Shown piece by piece: positions 38,050-46,868 of a stretch of 64,000 nt of DNA (positions are counted from its first letter, which is position 1; the number at the start of each line of letters is the position of its first letter). Both the position numbers and the translations under genes were made by a program. The notes under the pieces were generated by a model that had not been told where the DNA came from, did no database searches, and was given only the letters and a program-made list of their open reading frames with translations. The stretch spans positions 118,562-182,561 of the forward strand of contig NZ_SOBR01000006.1 of assembly GCF_004364315.1 (NCBI RefSeq), given 5' to 3'. Origin of the DNA: Chromohalobacter marismortui. GTDB taxonomy: Bacteria; Pseudomonadota; Gammaproteobacteria; Pseudomonadales; Halomonadaceae.

Positions 38050-39189
38050 TCAGCCACGGTGCTTGCCGGGCAGCGGGCGTGCCACGATCCGCCAGTCGCG
38101 ACCCACGGCGCGGATATCGTCGATTTGCAAGGGGCGCTGCTGCGCCATGCATTCGAGCCCCGGCAAAGCGAACAAGGGGCGCGCCTCGCCGCCGAGCAAT
38201 GTCGGTGCCACGAACAGCTGCATCTCATCGATGGCCTCGAGATCGAGCATGGCACCGGCCAGCGTCGCGCCGGTTTCAAGAAGCACCTCATTGCATTGCT
38301 CTCGCGCCGCCAAATGCGCCAGCAAGGCGCGTAGATCGACGCGCCCTTCGGCCGCCTCGGGCAGAACGAGCACCTCGGCCCCGGCCTGTTCCAATGTCGC
38401 GCGGCGTGCCTCATCCGACGAGACGGTCGCCACCAGGGTACGCCCTGGCTCGCGCAAACAGGCCGCCGCCGCCGGCAAGCGCAGCCGCGAGTCCACCACC
38501 ACACGCAAGGGCTGGCGGCGGGCGATGACCTCGCCATCCTCGCGCCCGAGCTGGTCGGCGCGCACGGTGAGCCGCGAGTTGTCGAAAATCACCGAATCGA
38601 CGCCGGTCATCACCGCGCACGAGCGTGCTCGCAAGCGCTGCACCTCGGTACGTGCACTCCCCCCGGTGATCCACTGCGACTCACCACTGGCCATGGCGGT
38701 ACGACCGTCCAGGCTCATCGCCATCTTCAAGCGCACGAAGGGCACGCCATCGCGCATGCGCTTGACGAAGCCGACGTTGAGCGCCTCCGCGTCGGCAGCC
38801 AGGCATCCGACCTCCACCTCGATGCCCGCCTCACGCAACATCGCCACGCCCCGCCCGGCTACCTGCGGATTGGGGTCGCCCATGGCGACCACGACACGCT
38901 GCACGCCGGCGTCGATCAGTGCCTGCGCGCAGGGCGGCGTGCGGCCATGGTGGGAACAGGGCTCCAGTGTCACGTAGACGGTGGCGCCTGCGGCGGCGTC
39001 GCCCGCCTCGCGCAAGGCATGTACCTCGGCATGCGGGCCGCCGGCATAGGCATGATAGCCCTCGCCGACGATCAGCCCCGCATTGACCACGACACAGCCG
39101 ACACGCGGATTGGGATGGGTGGTGTAACAGCCATGGCGCGCCAACTGCAGCGCACGCGCCATACAGGCTTCGGAGGACGGCGGCGTCAT
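38050..39189 (-). CDS. ribD: Bifunctional diaminohydroxyphosphoribosylaminopyrimidine deaminase / uracil reductase
   Basis: The 379-residue enzyme performs the second and third steps of riboflavin synthesis. The N-terminal deaminase has the zinc motif HAE with PCSHHGRTPPC; the C-terminal reductase (about 150-370) has LKMAMSLDGRTAMASGESQW and QLFVAPTLLGG. The ATG at 39187-39189 has AGGAG upstream; the longer open frame begins inside nrdR. It follows nrdR by 41 bases. Confidence 0.95.
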   Translation of the reverse strand: MTPPSSEACMARALQLARHGCYTTHPNPRVGCVVVNAGLIVGEGYHAYAGGPHAEVHALREAGDAAAGATVYVTLEPCSHHGRTPPCAQALIDAGVQRVVVAMGDPNPQVAGRGVAMLREAGIEVEVGCLAADAEALNVGFVKRMRDGVPFVRLKMAMSLDGRTAMASGESQWITGGSARTEVQRLRARSCAVMTGVDSVIFDNSRLTVRADQLGREDGEVIARRQPLRVVVDSRLRLPAAAACLREPGRTLVATVSSDEARRATLEQAGAEVLVLPEAAEGRVDLRALLAHLAAREQCNEVLLETGATLAGAMLDLEAIDEMQLFVAPTLLGGEARPLFALPGLECMAQQRPLQIDDIRAVGRDWRIVARPLPGKHRG

Positions 39190-39230
39190 CAACTCTCCTG
39201 GGTCATTGACGAGGGCCTCGGCAGGCCGCA

Positions 39231-39716
39231 TCAGTGCTTGTCGGCATCATCCGGCGAGAAGCTGGGTTCCTGCGCCAGACGATCGATCTCGGCACGGAAC
39301 TCGTCCAGATCCTGGAAACGGCGATAGACGGAGGCAAACCGGATGTAGGCGACTTGATCGAGCCGCTTGAGCGAGCGCATGACTTCCTCGCCGATCTCGA
39401 GCGCTTCGAGTTCGCGCTCGCCCCGTGCGCGAAGACGCTGACGAATGCGTTCGACCGCCGCCTCGATGGACTCGGCGCTGACCGGGCGTTTCTCCAGCGC
39501 CCTTAGCATACCGGCACGCAACTTGCGTTCATCGAAGGTTTCCCGCGAGCCATCGCCCTTGATGACGCGCGGCATGACCAGCTCTGCGGTCTCGTAGGTG
39601 GTAAAGCGTTCGCCACAGTCATTGCACTGGCGACGCCGACGCACCTGGTCTCCCTCGGCCACGAGGCGCGAGTCGGTCACCTTGGTGTCGTACTTTCCAC
39701 AAAAGGGGCAGTGCAT
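39231..39716 (-). CDS. nrdR: Transcriptional repressor NrdR
   Basis: The 161-residue regulator senses ATP/dATP and represses ribonucleotide reductase genes. It has the zinc-ribbon [17 protein letters not shown]...[12 protein letters not shown] (two CxxC pairs), followed by an ATP-cone domain beginning at [16 protein letters not shown]. The start at 39716 (MHCPFC) is the family start. It is the first gene of the riboflavin operon; the gap to the divergent GH13 gene is 286 bases. Confidence 0.96.
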   Translation of the reverse strand: MHCPFCGKYDTKVTDSRLVAEGDQVRRRRQCNDCGERFTTYETAELVMPRVIKGDGSRETFDERKLRAGMLRALEKRPVSAESIEAAVERIRQRLRARGERELEALEIGEEVMRSLKRLDQVAYIRFASVYRRFQDLDEFRAEIDRLAQEPSFSPDDADKH

Positions 39717-40002
39717 CGTGGCGTGTCCGCGGTTGAATATCGAGAATAAAGCGTTGTCATTGAGATTGCCGAACATTGTAGCCTTCCCCACGCCGCGCGG
39801 AAACTCGCTTGCACGGTATCGTCAGGCCAACCAAGCTCATGAGGCGGCGTGCGCTCACACGTGCAGGCACACGTCCCCGGAAGCGCGCGGGAGATGAGCC
39901 AATGGGCATCATTGCATGACGAAGCGACGATGTCCTGTCGCGCATGGCACGACTTCTGCACCTCTCAGGCCTGCGAGCCACCGATTCTCACGAGGACCAT
40001 CG

Positions 40003-41814
40003 ATGCCCCAGCCTATCCCCCCAGCCCCACAGACCGAACTCGATGAAGCCGCTTTCACCACGCGCGCCAGGGCACGCCTGAACGAGATCTACGGCCCGCG
40101 CGCCGATGAAGTACTACGCCGATTGCTGCGGCTCGTCTCGCACCAGCGTGGTGCCATCCCCGAACGTCCGCGTCCATCATGGAGCGAGCGCGATCAATGG
40201 CTGATCACCTACGGCGACCTCCTGCTCGACGGCGAACGTCCCCCGCTGCAAGTGCTCGACGAATTTATGGAAACGCGCCTCGCGGACACCTTCAGCGGCG
40301 TTCACGTGCTGCCGTTCTTCCCCTGGAGCAGCGACGACGGGTTCTCGGTCATTCATTACCGCGAAGTCAATCCGGCATTGGGCGACTGGGAAGACATCCG
40401 TCGCCTGGCCCGCCACGGCGACCTGATGGTCGATCTGGTGATCAACCATGTTTCGCGGGAATCGCTGTGGTTCGTCGACTACCTCGCGGGCACGCAGCCG
40501 GGCCGCGACTATTTCATTGAAATGGATCCCGCCACCGATCTATCGGACGTCACGCGCCCCCGCAATTCGCCGCTGCTGGTCCCGGTCTCCACGCGACGCG
40601 GCACGCGTTATCTGTGGGCCACCTTCTCCGACGACCAGATCGATCTCAACTTCGCCAATCCCGATGTGCTCATCGAATTCATCGGCATCATGCTCTACTA
40701 CGTGACGCAAGGCGCGCGCATCATCCGCCTCGACGCCATCGCCTATCTGTGGAAGAAAGTCGGCACCGCCTGCATTCACCTGCCGGAAACGCATGCCGTG
40801 GTGCGCCTGCTGCGCGCCGTCCTCGATCACCTTGCCCCCGGTACGCTGCTGATCACCGAAACCAATGTCCCCCACCGCGAGAACATGAGCTATTTCGGCC
40901 TCGAACGGCTGGAGAACGCGTCGCCGGACGCGCAGCCCGACGAGGCACACATGATCTATCAGTTCACCTTGCCGCCGCTGCTGGTGCACACCCTGACCAG
41001 CGGCGATGCCACGGCGCTGGAGGCCTGGGCGCGCAGCCTGCCCTCACTGCCGCCGGGATGCACCTACTTCAACTTCACCGCCAGCCACGACGGCATCGGC
41101 GTGCGCGCTCTGGAAGGCCTGCTGCCGCCCCACGAGATCGAGGCGATGCTCGAACTCATGCATCGTTTCGGGGGCTACGTGAGCATGAAAGCCAACGCCG
41201 ATGGCAAGGACTCCCCCTACGAAGTCAACATCACCTATTTCGACGCCCTGCGCGGCACACGGCGAGGCGCCGACCCCTGGCAGGTGGAGCGCTTTTTGTG
41301 CAGCCAGCACCTGATGCTGGCCCTGCAAGGCATCCCCGGCATCTACTTCCACTGCCTGACCGCCACGCTCAACGACCATGAAGGGGTCGAGCGCAGCGGC
41401 CAGTTGCGTACCATCAATCGGCGCCGCTGGCAGAAGGAAGAACTCGATGAATTGCTCGACAGCCGCAATACGCCCACGCGCGAGGTCTTTTTGGCCTTGC
41501 GCCGACGCCTCAAGTTGCGGGCCCAGGAGCCCTGCTTCCATCCCCAGGCGGCACAACGCGTCGTGACCACGCCGCCGACACTGTTCGCGGTGCAACGCGG
41601 CCCGCTCGCCGATGGTCGCCGTCTGCTCGCCATCTACAACGTCACCGACAAGCGCCAGCCGCTGGAGGTGGACGAACTGGACGAAGACGGCTGGTACGAC
41701 CTGCTGGCCGACGCACCCTGGGACGGCTCGGCACCACGCGAGTTGCGCCCCTACCGCAGCCTCTGGCTGGTGCAGCGCCCCGGCGGGCTTGCCGACGCGA
41801 CAGGCGCTGGGTAA
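40003..41814 (+). CDS. GH13_18 sugar phosphorylase, probable glucosylglycerate or sucrose-type phosphorylase
   Basis: The 603-residue protein has the (beta/alpha)8 alpha-amylase fold with nucleophile Asp244 (IIRLDAIAYLW), acid/base Glu286 (LLITETNVPH) and stabiliser Asp363 (FTASHDGIG). HVLPFFPWSSDDGFSVIHYR is the subfamily-18 signature found in sucrose, sucrose-6-phosphate and glucosylglycerate phosphorylases. Because the same window encodes glucosylglycerate synthesis (53561-55665), a role in reversible phosphorolysis of that solute is plausible, but the acceptor pocket cannot be assigned by eye. ATG 40003 was chosen to match family length; the 29 residues before it are unlike the family. 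The fluoride riboswitch begins four bases after its stop. Confidence 0.8.
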   Translation: MPQPIPPAPQTELDEAAFTTRARARLNEIYGPRADEVLRRLLRLVSHQRGAIPERPRPSWSERDQWLITYGDLLLDGERPPLQVLDEFMETRLADTFSGVHVLPFFPWSSDDGFSVIHYREVNPALGDWEDIRRLARHGDLMVDLVINHVSRESLWFVDYLAGTQPGRDYFIEMDPATDLSDVTRPRNSPLLVPVSTRRGTRYLWATFSDDQIDLNFANPDVLIEFIGIMLYYVTQGARIIRLDAIAYLWKKVGTACIHLPETHAVVRLLRAVLDHLAPGTLLITETNVPHRENMSYFGLERLENASPDAQPDEAHMIYQFTLPPLLVHTLTSGDATALEAWARSLPSLPPGCTYFNFTASHDGIGVRALEGLLPPHEIEAMLELMHRFGGYVSMKANADGKDSPYEVNITYFDALRGTRRGADPWQVERFLCSQHLMLALQGIPGIYFHCLTATLNDHEGVERSGQLRTINRRRWQKEELDELLDSRNTPTREVFLALRRRLKLRAQEPCFHPQAAQRVVTTPPTLFAVQRGPLADGRRLLAIYNVTDKRQPLEVDELDEDGWYDLLADAPWDGSAPRELRPYRSLWLVQRPGGLADATGAG

Positions 41815-41817
41815 AGT

Positions 41818-41912
41818 GGATGACGGAGATGGCATTCCTCCCGTCGCCGAGCCCCGCCATGTGCGGTGCCACCGCGACAAACCGCCTGGCGTGCTCCAAG
41901 GCCATGACGTCT
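41818..41912 (+). promoter_or_regulatory. Fluoride riboswitch (crcB motif)
   Basis: GGAGATGGCATTCCTCC at 41825-41841 is identical to the core in the Pseudomonas syringae riboswitch, followed by GACAAACCGC at 41876-41885 and a closing CATGACGTC segment near 41903-41911. Outer stem P1 can form between GGATG (41818-41822) and CGTCT (41908-41912), with two G-T pairs. It lies upstream of crcB and should sense fluoride. Confidence 0.88.
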
Positions 41913-41931
41913 CGCCCCCGCCAGCGCTAAT

Positions 41932-41973
41932 GATGCCTGCCAACGCACCCGAGGTGCGTCGTGCGCAGGCATC
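41932..41973 (+). promoter_or_regulatory. Expression-platform hairpin of the fluoride riboswitch
   Basis: GATGCCTGC (41932-41940) pairs with GCAGGCATC (41965-41973), with an inner ACGCACC/GGTGCGT stem. A pyrimidine-rich, T-interrupted run follows, so it may act as the terminator or antiterminator. Which state fluoride favours cannot be seen. Confidence 0.6.
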
Positions 41974-42037
41974 CGTTATTCCGTCTTTCGGCACGTCACA
42001 CCTCGTTCATTCATTCTCGACAGGAATGTGAACACTC

Positions 42038-42436
42038 ATGTGGCTTTCCCTCGTGGCGATCGGTGCCGGCGCCGCCCTCGGCGCCAACCTGCGCTGGCTA
42101 CTCGGTATGTGGCTCAATGCACTCTTCCCTGCCCTGCCCCCCGGCACACTGGCGGCCAACTGGCTGGGCGCCTGGTTGATCGGCATCGCCATTGCCTTGT
42201 TCGCCCAGCTACCACAGCTGTCACCGGAATGGCGCCTGTTCGTGGTGACCGGCTTTCTCGGTGCGCTGACGACCTTCTCGACGTTTTCCGCCGAAATGTT
42301 CAGCAACCTGCAGGCCGGACGATACGTCATGGCGTTGACGGGCATCGCCGTGCATGTCGCGGGATCGCTGGCCATGACCGGCCTGGGCATCGCCACCTTC
42401 GGCGCCCTCAAACAGATGGGAGGTATCATCAAATGA
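42038..42436 (+). CDS. crcB: Fluoride ion exporter CrcB/Fluc
   Basis: The 132-residue protein has four hydrophobic helices and the Fluc motifs [20 protein letters not shown] and [15 protein letters not shown], including the polar track TTFSTF. Dual-topology dimers let fluoride leave the cell. It is controlled by the riboswitch just upstream and overlaps the DUF190 start by four bases. Confidence 0.93.
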   Translation: MWLSLVAIGAGAALGANLRWLLGMWLNALFPALPPGTLAANWLGAWLIGIAIALFAQLPQLSPEWRLFVVTGFLGALTTFSTFSAEMFSNLQAGRYVMALTGIAVHVAGSLAMTGLGIATFGALKQMGGIIK

Positions 42437-42768
42437 ACGCATGGCAACAGGGTGACGAAGTCACCTTCATGGCACCGCAGTCACGCCGACACCACGGCAA
42501 GCCGGTGATCGATGCCGTGGCGGAATGCGCCAAGGGGCTGGGCATCACCCGCATGACGCAGCGCACGGACAGTGAGGGTACCGGCGCCAACGGCCGCACG
42601 CACTCGGCACATTTCTTCGAACTGGCGGACCAGCCCGTCGAGCTCGCGTTCGTGCTGGAAAAGACGCTGGCCGACCGCTTGATCGAAGAGGTCGATCGGG
42701 CAGGTATCGACGTTTTCGTGCTGCGTCGCGACGTCAGCTACGCGCAACTGGGCGACGAACGACGCTGA
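42433..42768 (+). CDS. DUF190 protein, fluoride-associated
   Basis: The 111-residue protein ([17 protein letters not shown]) has the DUF190 layout: a ferredoxin-like fold with ending segments [20 protein letters not shown] and [18 protein letters not shown]190 genes often sit beside crcB and are inferred to help fluoride resistance; the mechanism is unknown. ATGA coupling with crcB supports co-translation and fixes the start. Confidence 0.85.
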   Translation: MNAWQQGDEVTFMAPQSRRHHGKPVIDAVAECAKGLGITRMTQRTDSEGTGANGRTHSAHFFELADQPVELAFVLEKTLADRLIEEVDRAGIDVFVLRRDVSYAQLGDERR

Positions 42769-42770
42769 CG

Positions 42771-43295
42771 CTACACCGTCACCAGCGCGAAGCCGGCATT
42801 CTGCAGCGCAATGCCCACCGTCATGCCTGACTGCGCCCATTCGACATCGGCCAGTGCGGCCATGTCGGCGAAGCCTTGGCCATGCCATGCCTGCAGGCAG
42901 GCCATGACCACCACGCCCTCGCGTTGCAAGGCCTCGATCAGGGCACGGTTGGGGTTGCCCACATCGGCGGGCAGGCCGTGATGACGCCCGAAGGCGGTGT
43001 CTTCGAGCAGGCAGGGCGTGGCCGCGCCCGAGGCGACCACGACCATGTGGCGACGCTCGACGGGCACCTCGGCTGCGGCGAACAGGTTCACCGCACGCAC
43101 CGCACGCAGCAGGCCGGCATTCGCCGAGGTCGTCTGCGCGCTGGGCGTCGTCCACTGAAACAGCGCCCGATAAGTTCCCCATGCCAGTGGTAGCCATTGG
43201 CTCAGCTCGCCCCCAGAAGGTGGCGCGGCATCGATGGGCGGTGGTGTATCGCTCGGCATCTGCCGCGAGATCCAGGTGTCCCAGCGTGTCGTCAT
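42771..43295 (-). CDS. DsrE-family-like protein
   Basis: The 174-residue protein has a C-terminal half that fits a DsrE/DsrF-like fold: NPNRALIEALQREGVVVMAC with a single cysteine at the expected position and SGMTVGIALQNAGFALVTV at the end. The N-terminal 60 residues are not family-like. DsrE proteins carry sulfane sulfur; the nearby sulfide operon makes a sulfur link attractive but unproven. It is convergent with the DUF190 gene. Confidence 0.55.
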   Translation of the reverse strand: MTTRWDTWISRQMPSDTPPPIDAAPPSGGELSQWLPLAWGTYRALFQWTTPSAQTTSANAGLLRAVRAVNLFAAAEVPVERRHMVVVASGAATPCLLEDTAFGRHHGLPADVGNPNRALIEALQREGVVVMACLQAWHGQGFADMAALADVEWAQSGMTVGIALQNAGFALVTV

Positions 43296-43442
43296 GGTAG
43301 CGCCCTCCCGACCGTGATGCCCCTACTTCAGCGCGTCAGCGCACACTTGGCAAGCCTCGCGCGCCGTCAGACGGAAACGTTTAATGCTCGGCTAATCCCA
43401 TCCCGTTACCCTATGCCCATGACGTCACTGGCATGGAACCTC

Positions 43443-45386
43443 ATGATTCAAGAATTACGCTGGTCACCCCGTCCCGCTCACGCCCTGCACCGATGGTTCG
43501 TTATCGTGTTGGGGGCCATCACGCTGATCGTGACGCTTCCCGCACAGGCCGACTCGCCCTTCGCCTCGCAGGACGAGTTCCTGTCCGCCGAGCAGGCGTT
43601 CTCGCTCTCGCTGTCGCACAAGAACGACAAGCTCGTCGCGCAATGGGACATCGCTCCCGGTTACTATCTTTATCGCAAGCGTTTTCAGGTCGCGACCGAG
43701 GAGGGAGCGGTAACGCCCGACCTGCCCGAAGGCGAGACGATCGAGGACGAGTACTTCGGTCGCTCCGAGATCTATCGCTACGCCGTCACGTTGCGCGCCG
43801 TGCTGGGCGATGCCGATAGAGTGACCCTGACCTGGCAAGGCTGCGCCGACGCCGGGCTCTGCTATCCACCGCAGCGCCAGACATTCGACGCCGAGTCGCT
43901 CGAGCCGCTGGGCCCGGCCAGCGTCGCCGGCGATGCCGCCGTCACCGACTCACCCACCGACGCGAGCGCACGCGATACCCACGGGACACGCGCCACGAGC
44001 GTCCCTGACAGTCGCCAGAACGAGCGCCAGGTGGCGGCTTCGACCCAGGGCGAGGACCAGCGCCTCGCGGCGCAGCTGGCCGATGCGCGACTCGGCTGGG
44101 TGATCGCGGCCTTCTTCGGCATGGGACTGCTGCTGACCTTCACACCCTGCGTGCTGCCCATGGTGCCGATCCTTTCCAGCCTCATCGTCGGTGCCACCCG
44201 CGACGGCCGACCACGCATGCGCGACGGTGCCATGCTCTCGCTCGCCTACATCCTGCCCATGGCGACGACCTATGCGGGACTTGGCGTCGCGGCGGCACTC
44301 GCCGGCGCCAACCTGCAAATGCTCTTCCAGGCTCCTGCCTTCATCGTCAGCTTCGCCGCGCTCTTCGTCCTGCTGGCCCTGGCGATGTTCGGCGCCTTCG
44401 AGCTGGCGTTGCCCGGCAGACTGCAGACACGACTCGACGCCTGGATGACGCGTCAACGCGGTGGGCGGCTGGGTGGCGCGGCCGTGATGGGCGTGCTCTC
44501 GGCCCTGCTGGTCGGCCCCTGCATGACCGCACCGCTGGCCGGCGCCCTTCTCTACATCGCCGACAGCGGCGACGCCTGGCAGGGCGGGCTGGCCCTGTGG
44601 TCACTGGGGCTGGGCATGGGCGCCCCCTTGCTCGCGGTGGGCCTGCTCGGGCCGCGCATCCTGCCTCGTCCCGGCCCGTGGATGAATCGCGTGCGCATCG
44701 TGTTCGGCTTCGTTTTGCTGGGCATGGCGATATGGTTCGCGGCACGCGTGCTGCCCCCCGCCCTCGAACTGGCGGCGTGGGGCGCCCTGCTCGTTGGTCT
44801 GGCGCAGGCCGCCTGGCAGGCCGCACGCACGCTGCGCGATGCCCTCGCGCCCCTGAGCCGCAGCATCGCCATACTGTTGGCCCTGTGGGGCGTCCTGATG
44901 ATCGTCGGCGCGGCCAGTGGCCAGCACGATCCATTGCGCCCCCTGGCGGGCTTCACCGGGAACGGCGACGCTTCAACTTCCGCCGAGGCATCGTCGCCGC
45001 TGGCCTTCGAGACCGTCGCCGACCAGGCCGCACTCGATACCCGCCTGGACCAGGCACGTGCGCAACAGCGCTGGACGCTGGTGGAGTTCACCGCCGACTG
45101 GTGCATCAGTTGCGAGATCATCGCGGACAACGTCTTCGGTGACGCGCGCGTGCAAGCGGCACTGGACGACGTGCAACGCCTGCGCATCGACGTCACCGAC
45201 AACGACGCCGAGGACCGCGCCATCATGCAGGCGCTGGGCGTCGTCGGCCCGCCCACCCTGTTGCTCTACGGCCCCGACGGCATCGAGCGTCGAGAAAGCC
45301 GCATCATCGGCGAATTGAGCGCCGAGGAATTCCTCGAGCGCCTGGCCGCCGCACGCACGGCGACCGCGTCGGCGAAAGAGGCATGA
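43443..45386 (+). CDS. dsbD: Thiol:disulfide interchange protein DsbD
   Basis: The 647-residue protein moves reducing power from cytoplasmic thioredoxin to periplasmic DsbC and cytochrome-maturation partners. It has a signal/anchor region (about 17-36), an N-terminal alpha domain with active-site pair Cys134/Cys140 (WQGCADAGLC), eight membrane helices bearing FTPCVLPMVPIL and VGPCMTAPLAG, and a C-terminal thioredoxin domain with ADWCISCEIIADN. A linker rich in polar residues lies between the alpha and membrane domains (about 165-215). ATG 43443 was chosen; ATG 43413 or 43419 are alternatives. It converges on the YeeE/YedE pair. Confidence 0.9.
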   Translation: MIQELRWSPRPAHALHRWFVIVLGAITLIVTLPAQADSPFASQDEFLSAEQAFSLSLSHKNDKLVAQWDIAPGYYLYRKRFQVATEEGAVTPDLPEGETIEDEYFGRSEIYRYAVTLRAVLGDADRVTLTWQGCADAGLCYPPQRQTFDAESLEPLGPASVAGDAAVTDSPTDASARDTHGTRATSVPDSRQNERQVAASTQGEDQRLAAQLADARLGWVIAAFFGMGLLLTFTPCVLPMVPILSSLIVGATRDGRPRMRDGAMLSLAYILPMATTYAGLGVAAALAGANLQMLFQAPAFIVSFAALFVLLALAMFGAFELALPGRLQTRLDAWMTRQRGGRLGGAAVMGVLSALLVGPCMTAPLAGALLYIADSGDAWQGGLALWSLGLGMGAPLLAVGLLGPRILPRPGPWMNRVRIVFGFVLLGMAIWFAARVLPPALELAAWGALLVGLAQAAWQAARTLRDALAPLSRSIAILLALWGVLMIVGAASGQHDPLRPLAGFTGNGDASTSAEASSPLAFETVADQAALDTRLDQARAQQRWTLVEFTADWCISCEIIADNVFGDARVQAALDDVQRLRIDVTDNDAEDRAIMQALGVVGPPTLLLYGPDGIERRESRIIGELSAEEFLERLAAARTATASAKEA

Positions 45387-45435
45387 TGTCTCTTTATCAT
45401 GTCTCGGTCACCCGTGCATTCATGCACCAAGTCGT

Positions 45436-45849
45436 TCATTGACTCGGGCGTATTCGCCGCGACAGCCACCAGCCCGCTATCATGGCGACCAGAAACGCCG
45501 CCAGCGGCCAGCTGAGTCCCGGAAGCGAGGCGACGGCCGGCCCCGGGCAATAGCCGGAGAGCCCCCAGCCGATGCCGAAGAGCGCCGCACCGCCCAGCAG
45601 ACGGGTATAGAGGTCACGGCGGGTGGGCTGTTGAAACCGGGATTCGAACAGCGGCGTTTGGCGTCGCCAGACCAGCCGGTAACCGATGAACGTGGTGATA
45701 ACCGCACCACCCAGCACGAAGACCAGGGTCGGATCCCAGTCGCCGGCCACGTCGAGGAAGCCGATGACCCGTGCCGGATCGGTCATGCCGCTGATCGCCA
45801 GCCCGAGCCCGAACAGCAGTCCTGCCAGATATCCCGCCAGCGCTTTCAT
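45436..45849 (-). CDS. YeeE/YedE-family sulfur-compound transporter, second half
   Basis: The 137-residue membrane protein has the motifs GLAISGMTDPARVIGFLDV and GWGLSGYCPGPAVASL, with Cys near residue 112 in the family position. The E. coli YeeE family imports thiosulfate through a pair of cysteine-bearing hairpins. It overlaps its partner half-transporter by four bases and ends the sulfide operon. Confidence 0.85.
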   Translation of the reverse strand: MKALAGYLAGLLFGLGLAISGMTDPARVIGFLDVAGDWDPTLVFVLGGAVITTFIGYRLVWRRQTPLFESRFQQPTRRDLYTRLLGGAALFGIGWGLSGYCPGPAVASLPGLSWPLAAFLVAMIAGWWLSRRIRPSQ

Positions 45850-46304
45850 GCCGAGCCCCCCAGCAGGTGCCGCGCGACGAATACCGTCAGCATGGCGACC
45901 AGCACGAAGACGAGCGTCGCGGCCATCGACCGGAGCGAAAGCCGCGCCAGCCCGCAGACTCCGTGCCCGCTGGTGCAGCCACTGCCCAGCCCCGTGCCCA
46001 ATCCGACCAGCAGGCCGGCCACCAGCATCGTCGTCAGCCCGCTCGCCGGAGCACCGATCGTCGCCCCGCTGTCGCCTGCCACATTGCCCCAGTCCAGGCC
46101 GGACAGCATCAACAGCCCCGGTCCGGAGACGAGGCCCAGCAGGAACGCCAATCGCCAGGGCCTGTCCCCGCCGCGCTCGAAAATCAGACCGGAAAGAATG
46201 CCGCTGATCCCGGCGATGCGTCCCAGCAGCCCCATCAGGAAAGTGGCGGAAAGTCCGATCAAGACGCCGCCCAGCAACCCCTGCAACGCACTCATCGTTT
46301 CCAT
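45846..46304 (-). CDS. YeeE/YedE-family sulfur-compound transporter, first half
   Basis: The 152-residue membrane protein has GLIFERGGDRPWRLAFLLGL and GSGCTSGHGVCGLARLSLRS, the family SGCTSGHGxCG motif. Together with the next gene it would form a complete YeeE-like transporter. The start is uncertain: METMSALQG (46304) or the ATG three codons on (46295); the longer open frame is not supported. Confidence 0.85.
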   Translation of the reverse strand: METMSALQGLLGGVLIGLSATFLMGLLGRIAGISGILSGLIFERGGDRPWRLAFLLGLVSGPGLLMLSGLDWGNVAGDSGATIGAPASGLTTMLVAGLLVGLGTGLGSGCTSGHGVCGLARLSLRSMAATLVFVLVAMLTVFVARHLLGGSA

Positions 46305-46386
46305 CTCGTGTCCCATTGCCATTGCCATTGCCAGTGTCGCAATCGGCAGTTGCCGAATACTCGGCCGCGCCGACGTCACATACTGA

Positions 46387-46827
46387 TCAGCTCCTTCGGG
46401 CCGCCTGGCTTGCCTGCCGTTCGAGACGCTCACGCAGGGGCTCAAGATCATAACCGGCGGATTGTGCAGCCTCGATGAGTTCAGGAACGGGGCGATGCAC
46501 TGCCTGCGACAAAGCCCAAAGGTGAGTAACGCGCTTGCCCGAGCGGCAAAATCCAAGAACCGGCTCAGGCGATTCACCCAGGATACGGCCGAACTCATCG
46601 ATATCACCCTGCGCATACTCACCCGGCTTGACCGGGATCTGATGCCAGACCATGCCCAATGATTCTGCCTTGCTTTTCAGCGCATCCGGATCCGGCTGAT
46701 CCTCACTTTCGCCCCGTGGACGATTGGAAAGGATCGTGCGAAATCCCTGAGCTGCCAGTTGCTCAAGCTCATCGAGTTGGGGCTGCGCAGTAACGCTCAA
46801 TCGACTATCAAGTGATTTGATATCCAT
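46387..46827 (-). CDS. DUF442 / TIGR01244-type sulfur transferase
   Basis: The 146-residue protein has a tyrosine-phosphatase-like loop FCRSGKR with Cys94 and Arg99, as in the beta-lactamase-associated DUF442 domain (Blh) that works with persulfide dioxygenase. It probably shuttles sulfane sulfur in sulfide detoxification. The ATG at 46825-46827 has GAGGAA upstream. It lies 41 bases after SulP. Confidence 0.85.
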   Translation of the reverse strand: MDIKSLDSRLSVTAQPQLDELEQLAAQGFRTILSNRPRGESEDQPDPDALKSKAESLGMVWHQIPVKPGEYAQGDIDEFGRILGESPEPVLGFCRSGKRVTHLWALSQAVHRPVPELIEAAQSAGYDLEPLRERLERQASQAARRS

Positions 46828-46868
46828 GATTTCCTCGTCTTGCTCGTTTGGTGGTAACGTTGATGTCT

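Noticed and set aside
37899..38152. Minus frame in the ribD/ribBA gap as a ribE remnant
   Set aside because: It is an alternate frame continuing out of ribD and contains no riboflavin-synthase signature.
44347..45256. Several minus frames opposite dsbD
   Set aside because: Antisense to intact membrane and thioredoxin domains; no motifs.
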